Below are positions 11,600 to 23,300 of a stretch of 64,000 nt of DNA, one piece after another. Position numbers and translations under genes: made by a program. Source of the DNA: Nereocystis luetkeana (taxonomy: Eukaryota > Sar > Phaeophyceae > Laminariales > Laminariaceae); NCBI GenBank assembly GCA_031213475.1, contig JARUPZ010000018.1:6919680-6983679 (forward strand), written 5' to 3'. Under the pieces are notes generated by a model. The model was not told the DNA's origin. It made no database searches and saw nothing but the letters and a program-made list of their open reading frames with translations. Each line of letters opens with the position of its first letter. The stretch's first letter is position 1.

Positions 11600-11880
11600 C
11601 TTTAGAACAACCACTTAAAGGTAGAGACCGAAGGAGAGGAAGAAATAACTCAAAGCGGAAGCGAAAGCAGAGAAAGGCAAAGCGAAAACCGAAGAAAGAA
11701 GAAAGAAAACAGGAGACAGAACAAAAGCCGAAGCGAAGGCTGAAGAAGAAAACTAGTACCGAAGTGAAGGCGAAAGAAGGGCGCACAAAAAGGTGCGAAC
11801 GGAGGTTGGTCGCCGAACCGGGTTGGCAAACTAGGAAACTCACGAAAGGAGGCAGTGACCGCAATACAAAAAAAAAAACA
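11600..11880. repeat. Purine-rich low-complexity tract (GAAGCGAAAG-like)
   Basis: Long run of GAA, AAG and GCGAAA words on the plus strand ending in an A-run near 11870. It creates Lys/Arg/Glu-rich ORFs that have no homology I recognise. A similar A/G-rich tract lies at about 49310-49680. Confidence 0.6.
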
Positions 11881-12823
11881 CATATATATTTGGTAGGAGT
11901 AATGCCTTGTCTTGTGGCGGAGGTCCTAACGTGGTAGACATCACTCAAGAGAAACGGGGCACTGCTAAAGTGCAAAGAGGGCTGCGTATACTAGGGGCTA
12001 TTAAAACCGGGAGACGGAGCGAACAACGCTGCGTCTGGGAGACCTCTTCGTCGTATGAACTATACCAGCAAACGTAGCAAGGTATTTAACTCAACAAGAA
12101 AAAAAACTGAAGAAGATCCGCAAGGAGATTGGCCTAATGCGTGCAGTTCAAGGTGGTAGATAGCGCATGGCTAAAACACTAGCGTGTGCAACTCGGCCAA
12201 CAGGGGCGACATCAAATATGGTGTCGTTTGCCACAGAGCAGAGGGGCGCGCGGAATACCGAACGAAATATGAAGAAACCTAAGAAAAAGAAAACAAAGCA
12301 CGATCGGGACCAGGAAACTAACTGAAAGCAGAACAAGAGTCAGGGAAAATCGATCTTGGTAGAACCGCCATGGTTGATAACTCTGCGGCCTTCCGGGGCG
12401 GCAATGCTATCCGGACCCTACTTGGCAAAGATAGAAGAAACACGGGCGAGCTGGAAGCTCGATAAAATCTTAGCTCGATGACCGTCTGAAACAGGGGTCG
12501 GTGAAAACCGACGGGGGCTAGGGTACAGCCCAGGCAACGACACGATTTTACCTCGGCGTAGTATTGCCAATAATTTGCGGTAGGCTAGTGAAGTACAAAC
12601 ACATATGAAAATTATGGTATCGCTACGACTCGGTGGCCTGAACGTAAGAAGGCAACACGGAGGTGTAGGCGGTATGAAGAAAACAAAAGGTAGACGGAAA
12701 TATATGCACCCAAGAAGCTGGCTGTTGGTGACTATAGAAGACTAACCCTGAAGAACTACTTTAATATATTGTTGACTAACCAGAAACAAGTACCCAGAAC
12801 TAAAAAAAAATGCTAAACCAAGG
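11881..12823. other. No recognisable gene; possible remains of the flanking retroelement
   Basis: No ORF of note. Because it follows the 3' end of the Ty3-type integrase ORF on the minus strand, it could contain that element's 3' untranslated region or LTR. No matching second LTR was found in the window. Confidence 0.3.
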
Positions 12824-14285
12824 CTATCCAGGGGGGGGAGTGGAAACCGTGGGGGCTCCGCGGGACACATCAGAGTTCCGCAGCAGCCCACGTGCTAGGC
12901 TCCCATTCCCATGGCGTTGAAGACACCACGATCCGTACACGGCGTTCCGTGCTGTAGTGTAGCGGGCGGGTTGAAGGTCGATCTTGATCGGTCCGGGGTC
13001 ATCCAGGAACCGGATGATGTAGGAGCCGCCCGGTGAAGGTTCCGGTGGAGCTCCCGAAGAGACGTCCGGGGGTGAGCGGTGAGCGATTTTGCCCAGCCAC
13101 CAGAGGCCGTCGCGCGCTTTGTACCATATGTGCGCTCCGGAGGGGAGGATGGTGGTGCTGAAGTTGTGGAGCCAGAGGCTGCGGGAGACCAGGGCGTAGC
13201 CGGGGGCGAGAAATATTTGTCCTTGGGATCGTGCCAGTTCGCGGTGGGCAGCGCCGATGCGCATCTGGCGGTAGAGGCGGTTCGTCTGGCAGTGTTGTGT
13301 CGGCGCTCCTGACCAATAGAGTAGGATGTTGCGCCGGAAGTGTTGAAGGTCCAGCTCGCGTTCCCAAGAGGGGCTGAGAAGTCCAGCCCAGTGGGTCTCG
13401 TACAGAACGGCGATGACCCCGCCGCGGCCGCGTACGAGTTGATGGCCGGTGATCTGCTCGACCTCGAGGCGTTCCGGTGGGGGAGTGACGTCGTCGACGG
13501 TGACGTGGTAAGGTGGGGACTTGGCGGCAGAAGCTGTGAGTACGTATGTAGTGAGGTCCGCGGGCAGATGCTTGGGGATATCGCTGGTGTCGTCGGGGTT
13601 CCGGCAAGGTTTGCATCGTTGAACGAAGACGCGTGGCTTGGAGTCCCGTCCCGGAAGGTCGGATGGAAGGTCGAAGAAAAGTAGTTTGTCGTGAAGAGGG
13701 CGGTTGTCGGGGGTGTTCGAGGCGGGCGTCGGTCCAACGGCGAGGACCTTGAAGGGCCCATTCCAGTTCAGGGAAAGCTTCGTCTTGAGTACGGTTGCGT
13801 CGGTGCCCTTTTTGACGCCTTGGCGAATGGTTGAGGCGGAGTTGTAGACCCAAACCCAGCCGCCGACGGTGAAGGGGGGGGATGCTCGGAGGGCGGCCAT
13901 GATGGGCGCGTTGCGGCGCTGGAGACGCGAGACGGTGAGTCGGTGTAGTTCGCGGATGAGGGAGTACGCGCGTCGTTGTCGGTCGGTGGCGAGGTTGATG
14001 TAGACCAGATGATCGCGGTCCAAGCTTTGGTGGGCGCCGATGTTGTCGGGTTCGAAGACCGAGAGCGGGAGGCGAGGAAGGCGGCCCATGTGGATTTCGT
14101 TAGGCGCAAGCCCTGTAGCGGCGTTCACGGAGTTGTTGTAGGCCGACGACACGTGTGGCAGCAGCACGTCCCAGTCGGTCTGCTGTTCGTTGCCGACCAT
14201 AGAGAGCATTTGGGCCAACACATGGTTGACGCGCTCGACGCCGCCGTTGGTGCAGGGGTGGTAGGAGCTGGTGTTGACCTCACAT
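12824..14285 (-). CDS. Ty3/gypsy integrase C-terminal part with chromodomain, 5'-truncated
   Basis: Pol fragment of an LTR retrotransposon. The reading frame is open from about 14285, beginning in the integrase core near the catalytic Glu (SYHPCTNGGVERVNH), to the stop at 12824. It continues with the GPY-type region (LNWNGPFKVLAVGP). Next comes a chromodomain-like block (LEVEQITGHQLVRG … SWERELDLQHFRRN … LLYW). A further C-terminal extension has WYKARDGLWWLGKI and YIIRFLDDPGPIKI, which looks like a second small beta-barrel of the Tudor/SH3 kind. Upstream there is an immediate stop and no trace of the catalytic Asp residues, RNase H or reverse transcriptase, so the copy is 5'-truncated. The intact 465-codon frame from ATG 14221 suggests a fairly young insertion. 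Confidence 0.8.
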
Positions 14286-14289
14286 CATG

Positions 14290-14825
14290 TGAAGCGAGTC
14301 TTGCTTTCCCCTGGAATGATCCTGTCGATCCTTGCTGTATGAATATGTGTACCGTAAAAGTGCTCAAGCAAGAATGCGCGAAGCTCCGAAAATAAAATCG
14401 CTCTACACGTACAGCAGTAGTATAATACCTGGCAAGTAGCAGCGAGTTAAAGTTCCTAACGCAAGCGATTTAATGTGTGTTCCTCACGCACGCAACTGTG
14501 CCTTCCAAGCAAGTAAATGCGCGAAGCTCTGAAAACAAAAACGCTGCTGGTCCCAAGAAAATGCGTATAATTCGCCCTTCTGGCAACAAAAAATCTCGTA
14601 CGTTGACTTAGGGTTCAAAACTAAAAGATACCCACATGGTCGCATGGTCAAGCGGAACCTGTCGGTAGAGATATTTTTGACGCGCGAGTTTTAGTTCGCG
14701 AGATATGGGAATTATTCGTACTACTTGGGGATGCGTTATTTCATAGGGATTAGCTTCCTGTAGTAAAATCTATATACTTTGTTTTCAGGCCATAGATCGG
14801 TCAATACAATGTGGATAATTCCACG
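14290..14825. other. No recognisable gene
   Basis: Begins at the break of the Ty3-type ORF. AT-rich, with only very short ORFs. Contains a TACAGCAGTA word at about 14409 followed by ATACCTGG. Confidence 0.4.
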
Positions 14826-14829
14826 GTTG

Positions 14830-15260
14830 TGTTCGGTAGGGTACATAAAAAACCATACCCCGGGTATTGCCCTACGAAGAAAATCTGTAACTTCTGCACG
14901 ACATTTATACCCATACCCGGAACTTCTTTGAGTTATGTATGATAGTTATACCCGTACCACAATACCCGGCCGGGGTAAGGGCACATCATCCCATACCCGC
15001 ACCCGGCCTTCTCGTAGGGTAAATGCCCGGAAAATAGGGTATAGCTACAAGGATACCTGGTACCCGACACTTTGTAAAATACCGGGGTGCGGGTAACACA
15101 ACATTCACATACCCGCCCGGAACTCCTGTGAGTTTTTCAAGGCTTCCATACAAGACCCGGACCTTTTGTGAGTTCTGTAAGGCTTCAACACCCGCACCCG
15201 GAACTTCTGTAAGTTCTGAAAGAGTTCCAAACCCTTGCCCGGAATCCACAAACCAAACAG
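14830..15260. repeat. Degenerate minisatellite (CCCGGAACTTCTGTGAGTTCTG family)
   Basis: Repeated CCCGGAACT/CTGTGAGTTCTG/AAGGCTTC units mixed with ATACCCG words. The same unit in the opposite orientation forms a larger array at 59985-60625. Confidence 0.75.
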
Positions 15261-16949
15261 AACCATCGCCTTGAATGATTCGACACTTTTCTAGACGCGT
15301 TGAAGTTATATCGCATCAACAGGGGGAAGACATCCAGGTCACTTGTTTTGATATGCGAGCATTACAAGGCTGTAGTAAGAAACGCCAGATAACATACTAG
15401 AACAATGTATTGAGTTATTTGGAAACCCTCGGGATTAATTTACTCTTCACGAAATTCACGTTTCAATCATGGTTTTTGAGACTTGAAAGGCGAAAATTGG
15501 CAGGGTGGTGCTTGGTAACAATGAAAACCCACTCATGAGTGGACTTCTTTGGGAAAAAAAATAAAAATTGCTCACGTCAGGGGAAGGTCGAAGTCGCCGA
15601 AAAAATCTGAAAAAATGGTAGACTGTATCTTAAAAGAAACATTGAAAAAAACATCAGAAGCTACTCTACTTGTTTCGTCTTGTCAAGACGCACAGCCCTG
15701 CCAAACTACGTCTCATCAATCAAGGCGCAAAAGCGAAAGCTTGGAGCCGAAAAGTTCCTGCTGTTCCTGGAATCAGCTCGGAGAATACGCAGCTCTCCCC
15801 AACACAATCACCAGCCACGCGAGGAACGCAGCTTGTACAATACATAGGAGGTGCGGGCGTGGGCCGGTGGGGAAATATCGACACTTGGTCTTGAGGGCGG
15901 CAGGCCCCACATACCTACACGTGACCCTTTGCAGATAGCTACATAACTGGTATCAATTGTGAAGGGCGAACAGCAACAAGTTAACACACACTAACCTACG
16001 CATAGGGGGCGGTGCACCCTGCAGCGTATGCACTACTCACGCCAACCAGCCATTTGGTTTTGGGGAGGAGCCTCAGACGCAAAAAATAACATTTCTAGAG
16101 GAGCCGGCAGGAATTGCACACCAAACAAATCGTTGCCGGAGTACTCCTCACAATTGCGTTCCGTGTGGTCACATATCATGAATTAAAAACAATAGCTGAC
16201 CCTTTCGTCTACGCTGTCGCAAAGCAGGGAACTGCGGTATTGTCTTGAAGCTGAGCTCCATGTACACCTGGCTATAGACTATTCCTGCTCCCAAAATAAA
16301 CATCTACAGTACACCATAGACTAACCTGTACAGGGCAACGCACGTCGAAGCCAGTGGAACATGATTCTGGGTCACGAGAATACGATCTCGCCCTAAACCC
16401 GAACCAGCACCCCATCGATATCAACACTTGTAAATGGCAAACCCCCCCGCAAGCATCCTTTCACAGTAAATAAAATCTAAGTAGGACGATATGCACACTC
16501 GCACCCCACGACGGCGGCTATTCTGTGACAAGATGTCCTCAGATACACACCGAACAATAACCTCCGCCTTTGGTACAACTACAACAAATATTGGTATACC
16601 TGGTACCTCGTAATATTACGCCACAACCCTAATGCTGCTGTACCGACAAGCAAACGTGAGTGCTTCTCGTATCGCATCGCACGGTGGCATTGGAATGAAA
16701 CCCAACAAGGACGTCAATGACACAAAATACCGTCCCCACTGGTGTCACGCGCCAGACTGTTTATATTTGTACCGACAAAAACAAAAAGCGGGGGTCCTGT
16801 ACTGCTTTTGTGCCGTAGCGGCGGAGCTTGACATTGGCAGCCTCAAGAAAAAAAAACAGGGAAGGAATCATCGGAGGGGAGTCAGACCATGAACATTCCA
16901 CTACGCCCCCAACCACATCAACCCCACCCCTTCTGCCCTGCTTGCCGCC
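15261..16949. other. No recognisable gene; 3' flank of POT1
   Basis: Small ORFs only; the longest (15549-15938, plus) is Lys/Ser/Arg-rich with no motif I recognise. The polyadenylation region of the minus-strand POT1 gene should lie just left of 16950. Confidence 0.4.
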
Positions 16950-17300
16950 CTACTTATCGACCCAAGAATTTCCCTCCTGCAGGCCCTCTTCCAATGATGA
17001 CGGCGCGACGATACTATAGCGTTTGCAGTAGGCTTGACCGCCATCCATGGGCGTCAAATAAGAACGCAGGCGCAGTCCCCACACCCCGCTTCCTTCAGAC
17101 TCCAGCCTCTCGAGGGCCCTCTGCACTCTCCCCCGCACCTCCTCGCTGCGATGGAATTGCTCTGGGGATGGTGACCCCGGCAGGAGATGCGAGGCATCCG
17201 AGCCCGCGGCCACCGCATCCACGACTCCGTCGTCGTCCTCGAGCCGAAGCATGAAGAGAAAACGCGGCCCGTCTCCCGGCCCTGGGCCCTGCCTCACGAA
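16950..17300 (-). CDS. POT1: POT1 last exon (C-terminal OB fold end)
   Basis: Contains RFLFMLRLEDDDGVVDAVAA and a long helix, ending in RYSIVAPSSLEEG…WVDK before the stop at 16950. The LEDDDGV…A pattern matches the C-terminal OB fold of POT1. The acceptor is ambiguous (AG before about 17304, 17284 or 17277), so the 5' end is approximate. Confidence 0.75.
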   Translation of the reverse strand, partial: FVRQGPGPGDGPRFLFMLRLEDDDGVVDAVAAGSDASHLLPGSPSPEQFHRSEEVRGRVQRALERLESEGSGVWGLRLRSYLTPMDGGQAYCKRYSIVAPSSLEEGLQEGNSWVDK

Positions 17301-20300
17301 GTCTTCCACCTTCACGACAAGAGGACGCGGGAGTGGGAAAGGGTTCAGGGGGGTGGGTTGGGGCGGTGCTTGCGCATACCGGGGAGGCGTTCTGCAATAG
17401 GGCTATCACATATGGGCGAAACAAAAACCATGAGCCACGACGGCGTCCTTACCGGGCAGCTTCATGGTTCAGACCTCGATGGACCATGGCCGCACGCGAG
17501 TATGTGACTCCGCTCTTCATTGTTGGGCGTGACGCGTACGTGCGTGCACACGTACGATATGCGTGTACAGTACAGGAGCATCAAACGTATTCATCCCCCG
17601 TTGAATTCCGCACTATACCTCGGGGGGGGGGGGGTGTACTCGATAGGAGAGATGTACTCGATCTCATGCATGGCCGTAGTCGTATGACCATAGACCCTCG
17701 CATCCCTACAATGCCGGGACGGAGCATGTCGGGTTTTCACCGACCAGGCAGACATTGCTTGCACCAAGCGCGAAGCGCCGTGAAGTGTCTGGCGAGTCGC
17801 ATGAAGGGTGAGCTGCATCCTACTAAGAACCGCTTTTGAGGCGGACTTGCATATGGACGACAGCTTCAATGAGTTGATTTAATTTCCGGTGTAGGCATTT
17901 CCAGAGACAGCAATGGGAGCACTTCGTAACTGCCTCTTGTGTGCCTTGCACTTCGTAACTGCCTCTTGGGTGCCTTACCTTGAACACTACGTGATACGAT
18001 CATTCCCAATTGTGCGAAGTAAAGGTTCTTTGCCTCGCACAAATGACCTAACTCGACAACCAGCTGTGGGCGACCGCCAAAAAAACAAAAACAAAAAAAA
18101 ACGGTACCCTGGTTGTCTAGCTCACGTAGTGAGCGGCATGTTTTACAGTGTCGTTGCCAACCGACGCCAACCCAACCTATATAAAATAGGGGTGGGGGGG
18201 GAGCATGAGGAAAGCCTCCGAAAATGAAGGGCGAACCTCTATCGTAGAACGCCTGAGGGGTGCGATCGCTTTTCAGCGCTTGTTTCCCCTTAGCAAGGGC
18301 AAGGGTGCTAAAGTCGTACCAGGTACGTTATATTTTCGGAAGGCTCTCTCCCTCTCGACCCGATATTTCCGGAAACACCCTTTTCGTTGTTCGGTGTTGG
18401 CAACCTTTTCCCGTTTCGGAAAAAAAAATCGAGTGCTGAAAAAAGAACGCACCGCTGCGTTGGACACTTTCCACAGCTGCATGCACCCCATGTTTCGGGT
18501 AACGCCATACTGTATGCACTTGGGGATACACCAGGAACATATATTGCGTAGTGATAATTAATAATACGGGGGCCATAATTAATAGGACCTATGGTATACA
18601 TAAAACCTATATTTTTAACCATTTTTACCAACAACATTTGGTCCTATTGACTATTGTCCCCCGTAGTAGCAGAAGGTTCAATCAACCAAGACAGAGTGAA
18701 AAAGGGTCAATCTCAAGTAAACATTAACATTTGGGGACCCAGGAAAAAAATGCGACCGAAAAAGGTGGGAGACAAGAACGATCTTACCGATCATCTACAG
18801 CAGTGGTGACGGTGTGAGCACGCTATGTCATAAATCAGTTCGAATGCACAGTAGTGTCATGCAGCGCACGTGCCTAACATATACCTGGTAGCTCACGTTT
18901 GAACACTGCAATGGTGTACCCATCTTAAGCCATCCGGTTTAAGGTCGTCGTAGAGATATTATTACCACAGGTAAATAAGCTTGTCACGAGAAAGATATCT
19001 ACGTGGACTTCGCACGAATGAGATCCTTTCTGCGGTAGTTATAGATACCAGGTACCTGGTATATATTAATGACCACGTTTTTGGGCTCGTCGCAGAGTGG
19101 TCTACAAATGGTACTACTGTCGTACATGTTGTGTATACCCCCTAGACTATTTCGGCAGCCAGAAGCAGCCCGGGCTAGTTCGGCATGCGTCGGCCGGTGC
19201 TGTAATCGTCCGTTCATTCCGGTCGGATGCTGTCTGTAATCGTCTCTTTGTCTCGTCGTCGGACGCTGTCTGGAGTCATCCATGTCTTCGTTTTTCGCCG
19301 CTTGTTTTCTCTCAAGCCCCCTATGATAGCGGGTCAAGCTTCGGCCACACGGGACACAACACACCTACGAACACGCACAGACACCCACACACCCCGTAGA
19401 CGCGTGTTGCGGGAGGGGCTGTATCACGTTTAGTCTATTCCACAAGTGGTACACTTCAAACGGATTCAGAAATAGTGTCTGTCTGTCTGTCTGTCTGTCT
19501 GTCCGCACGAGGGTCACTCTATGGTCACCTACGGACGAATTTCTTTCGAAACGGCTACGCCCATGCCGCACGCATCAGGTCGAAGCTCCCGCGGAGGCGA
19601 TCCTCATGGTCCAATCCACACCTCATCGGGTGCCCTGTGTGTGGTACGTATAATATTTCTGGCTCACGGAGCCCCTTTAGGGCTGCTCTCCCGTTTTGGG
19701 GACACACTACTTGGAATTAGAGTAACAAAACATGTCTATGTGCAGTGCGGTACAACTGTAAAAGGGTTCACTAACTACCTAACGTTGTCGGCATCCCAGG
19801 AGTGTGTTACACTCGTCAGCCATCATTACGCCCCTAGGTTCATTGGATTGTTCATCGCGCCCGAGCAAATAATTTGATCCAAATCAAGATTGCGGGTGAC
19901 TTACTAATGACTTGCACTATAGTGTAGAGCTTCTCAAGCGAGGACCCTCAGAAGGCAAAGTAGGTGCCACCCCTCCCACCCCTATGAGGCAAACACGCCT
20001 TCATAGAAACACAAAAACTTCGCCATTGGGTCTGGCAATTGTCCTGCCGAAGAAACACCACGTACGAATCTATGTACAGCAGTAGGTACCAGTGAAACTA
20101 CCCCAGGTGTCCCCCGTAACCTCTCTCTCACATTCGAAGGGAAGTGAGCGGTGATCCTAACCCTGGCGTCGAACGCCTCCGGGGCGGCTTTGCGCCTCAC
20201 CACCCCCAGGTTCGACAACGGTCCACAGCTGGCCGGTGCTACCGACCTCTTCTCCGCCCCCTCCACACCCGCCGCCGGCAGAGCCCGCTTCGTGCCTCGC

Positions 20301-23300
20301 CGAGACGCCTCTCCCGACCCCCCGTCACCCCCACCTCCACTAGCCGCGCAACCACTAACAACGCCCCTGGCAGCAACGACGGCGGTGCCACCGAAAGCAC
20401 TTCCCCCCCCCCGCGCCTCCGTCCGTTCGGGCTGGGAACTCGCTCGGGGGTCCGGAGGGTGGGTGGCCTGTTCCTGCCGCGACGTCCCTCCCTCGACCGT
20501 AGGCCTAGAAGAATCCTCCCCCCGGCCCCTTTCTGGTGGGGCGCTTGAGACCCCGCCCCCGTCGACCTTCGAGGCTTGAGGGTCCCCGCTACCCCGCCCG
20601 CCGATATCTGCGATGCTATCCCGGGTGGAGGTGGGGGCGGGGCCGGAGGCGGGGTCAGGGGTGGGGCCAGGGGCGGGGACTGGTGCGTCGCCGTTAGCAC
20701 GACGGGCATCATGTGCGCTCTCGTTGCCCGCGCCCCCGAGAGGAGGGGATGGGGTGCCGGCGTTTGGGTTGGCGCTCGCGCAGCTGTGCTCGTGGGAGAA
20801 GGCAATCGTCTGCACCTCCGCCATGCTCGGGTGCAAAGGGTTGACGCTCGAGGTGCTTTCCTTCATCTTCGCCGACATAAAAGAGGTGCCCCTGTTTTTC
20901 GTGATGGTCAGGCGCCTCAGGCGGATCCACATGCCCGGCGACAGCTTCAGCGATTCCCACTGTTAACGAGCCGTCGGTGGCACAACGAAACGACGCGAAG
21001 GGAACATTTGCCGGCACAGGCGCAGGCACAGGCACACGCACCAAGTCCTTCAGAGTCTCAACAGCACCCGAAACGGGCGGCGACAGCGACAAGCGATGCG
21101 GTCGGACTGAAGCAGGTTGAGGAAAGCAAAAAACAAAAAACTCCAAGCTGGTGGCCGACGTAAACGGTGGGAGTATCGTCTGCGCTACCGGGTTCGAACG
21201 AAAAAACCACAATGCGCCAATACCTCATACAGCAAAGCAACATGAAACTATGTACGTACCTAAACATAACACACTTTCCACGGATACGAACATTTACCCG
21301 TCCCCTTCATGCCTGCGTTGTATGTGTATATACACGAATGTATACGAAAAACATGACTTGATGCCCAGACAACAACACCAAGTTACAACACCACAACAAG
21401 CACCACCGCAACCCCCACAACACCAAGCACAGCAACACGAGCACAGTGCCAATTCTGCCGACGGCGTCACCTTGCAACAACACCAGCTATTACGGGGGGC
21501 CATAGTAAATAGGACCAAATACTGTTAGTAAAAGTAGCGAAATATATAGGTTTTTGTGTGTACCGTAGGTCCTATTTAAACTAGTCCCCCGTAACACAGG
21601 AACAAGGAGATAACAACAACCACAATCACAGCAACATGAGGACTGTTTCAAATCCCACCGACTACACCGACTACAACCTCACCCTACCGCGCTGCCGTCG
21701 CCATTGCGCCCCCCCCGTTCCCGTATTCACCACCGCCACACGCGCAAAACTCAAACCCACCTCCTTCTTGTTTTCCATGACATCGACCTTAAGGTACGCC
21801 GGAAAGGGATGCGGGTGCGGGTTTCCGGGAGACCAATCAGGCTTGCCCAACGCCGCGCGCATCCCCTTCCGCAGCGCGGCATCGCGTCTGTTCAGGGCCA
21901 TGTTCGGCGTCCTCGAGGTTGCAAACCCTGTACCGTCGGCCACGTACACGTTCAACAGGGAGCCGGACCCTCCTCCAGAATCCTCGTGCTTGGATGCCAA
22001 GCAGCAAATCAGGTCTACCTGCGGGTTATGGGAGCCGAACATTGCTGAGCAAGCAAACCGAGCTAAGCATATACACGCGATGCTACACACACAAGCGCGA
22101 TAAAAATACATGTATAAATTTCCAGGGTGCTCTTCTGTGGGCGCTCCTCGGCATTTCTTACACATAATTTGGAGCTATTTTTGCCGGTCCTGGCGATGAG
22201 GTCCACCTCTCGGTCCGCTACTCCCTCGCCGTGCTCACCGACCCCCACTCTGCCTGCTGTGCCGAAGGTGGCATCGGCCGTGCTCGCGCAATGCTGTTCT
22301 TTCCACAGAGGCTTGGAGTCTCGGCCGATCAGTTTTATGGTAGTCTCGTGAAGATACTTTTTTTTGTCTTTTTTTATTGTTCAGGTTTTCAGGTTTCGTT
22401 CGTGGATTTTTCGTCTCCCCCCCAGTATAACACCAGCAATGCTACAGCTGCAGCAGTAAACGCATGATCTGTGGTAGGTATGTACGTCATGTCATATGGT
22501 ATGATATGATGCTGATGACGTTTGTTGCTGTTGTTGCTGCTAATCCATAACGTACGACTATAGTACCAGTATTAGTAGTGGTATTTTACGTGTTTGCCTA
22601 TTCGCAGTAGCTACTATACATACGTACGTGCCAACACCAGGTACCATGGTACCAGGTATGTGCGTATGCATGTGACTGCTGTAAAGCAGTAAGTATACAG
22701 CGTGCTGCTGCTTCTGCTGCAGCAGCGTCTATATCTATACTGATGTTGTGATGTGACTGCTGCTGCTTGCAGCTGCCATCCGTCATTGTAAACCTGCAAC
22801 CCGCGGTGTTCTTCATATGTACAGCGGTACTTGGACCTGTGCCAACGGAAACGCAAAACTTTCCGAAAAAGTTTGGATTCCAAAGATAAACGTCCGAATA
22901 GTTCAGGCACAGCTTGCTATGAGCGCGATTCTTTAAACGGAAAGTTCCAACCTTTGAAACCCTCCGAAAAAAGAAATTCTGGGCCGATGTTGAACCAAGA
23001 TCGGCTTCAGAAAAACTCAGGCGGATGTTGAGTCCGAAGCGGCGAGATTCCGAGTCCTCGACAGACATCGATCGACAAAACCATCGACTGCGTCATGAAT
23101 TCTGAACGGAGTGCGCTCGATTGGGGCTCTGACCCACCCTAGGGTCACCGTGTTCACAAAATGGCCAGTGACATGTGGCGTGCGCTGGCCAAGCGTATGA
23201 TACAAAAATAAATGGTAGCTGGTGTGCACAAAACAGATACAATTTCTCGCCCCATAGACCATAGACTCATCTGGTATCTTTGAGGTCGTCCTCTGTACGC

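Larger units (their letters stand above)
17301..20131. other. Intronic DNA of POT1, one exon probably hidden
   Basis: Holds repeat C copy 2, MITE-A copy 2, a TGTC microsatellite and a strong GTAAGG donor on the minus strand near 17452. That donor may end a small exon (reading MVHRGLNHEAAR before it), but no POT1 motif confirms it. Confidence 0.45.

Noticed and set aside
13079..13684. Plus-strand ORFs over the Ty3-type region.
   Set aside because: Antisense to a clear integrase-chromodomain frame.
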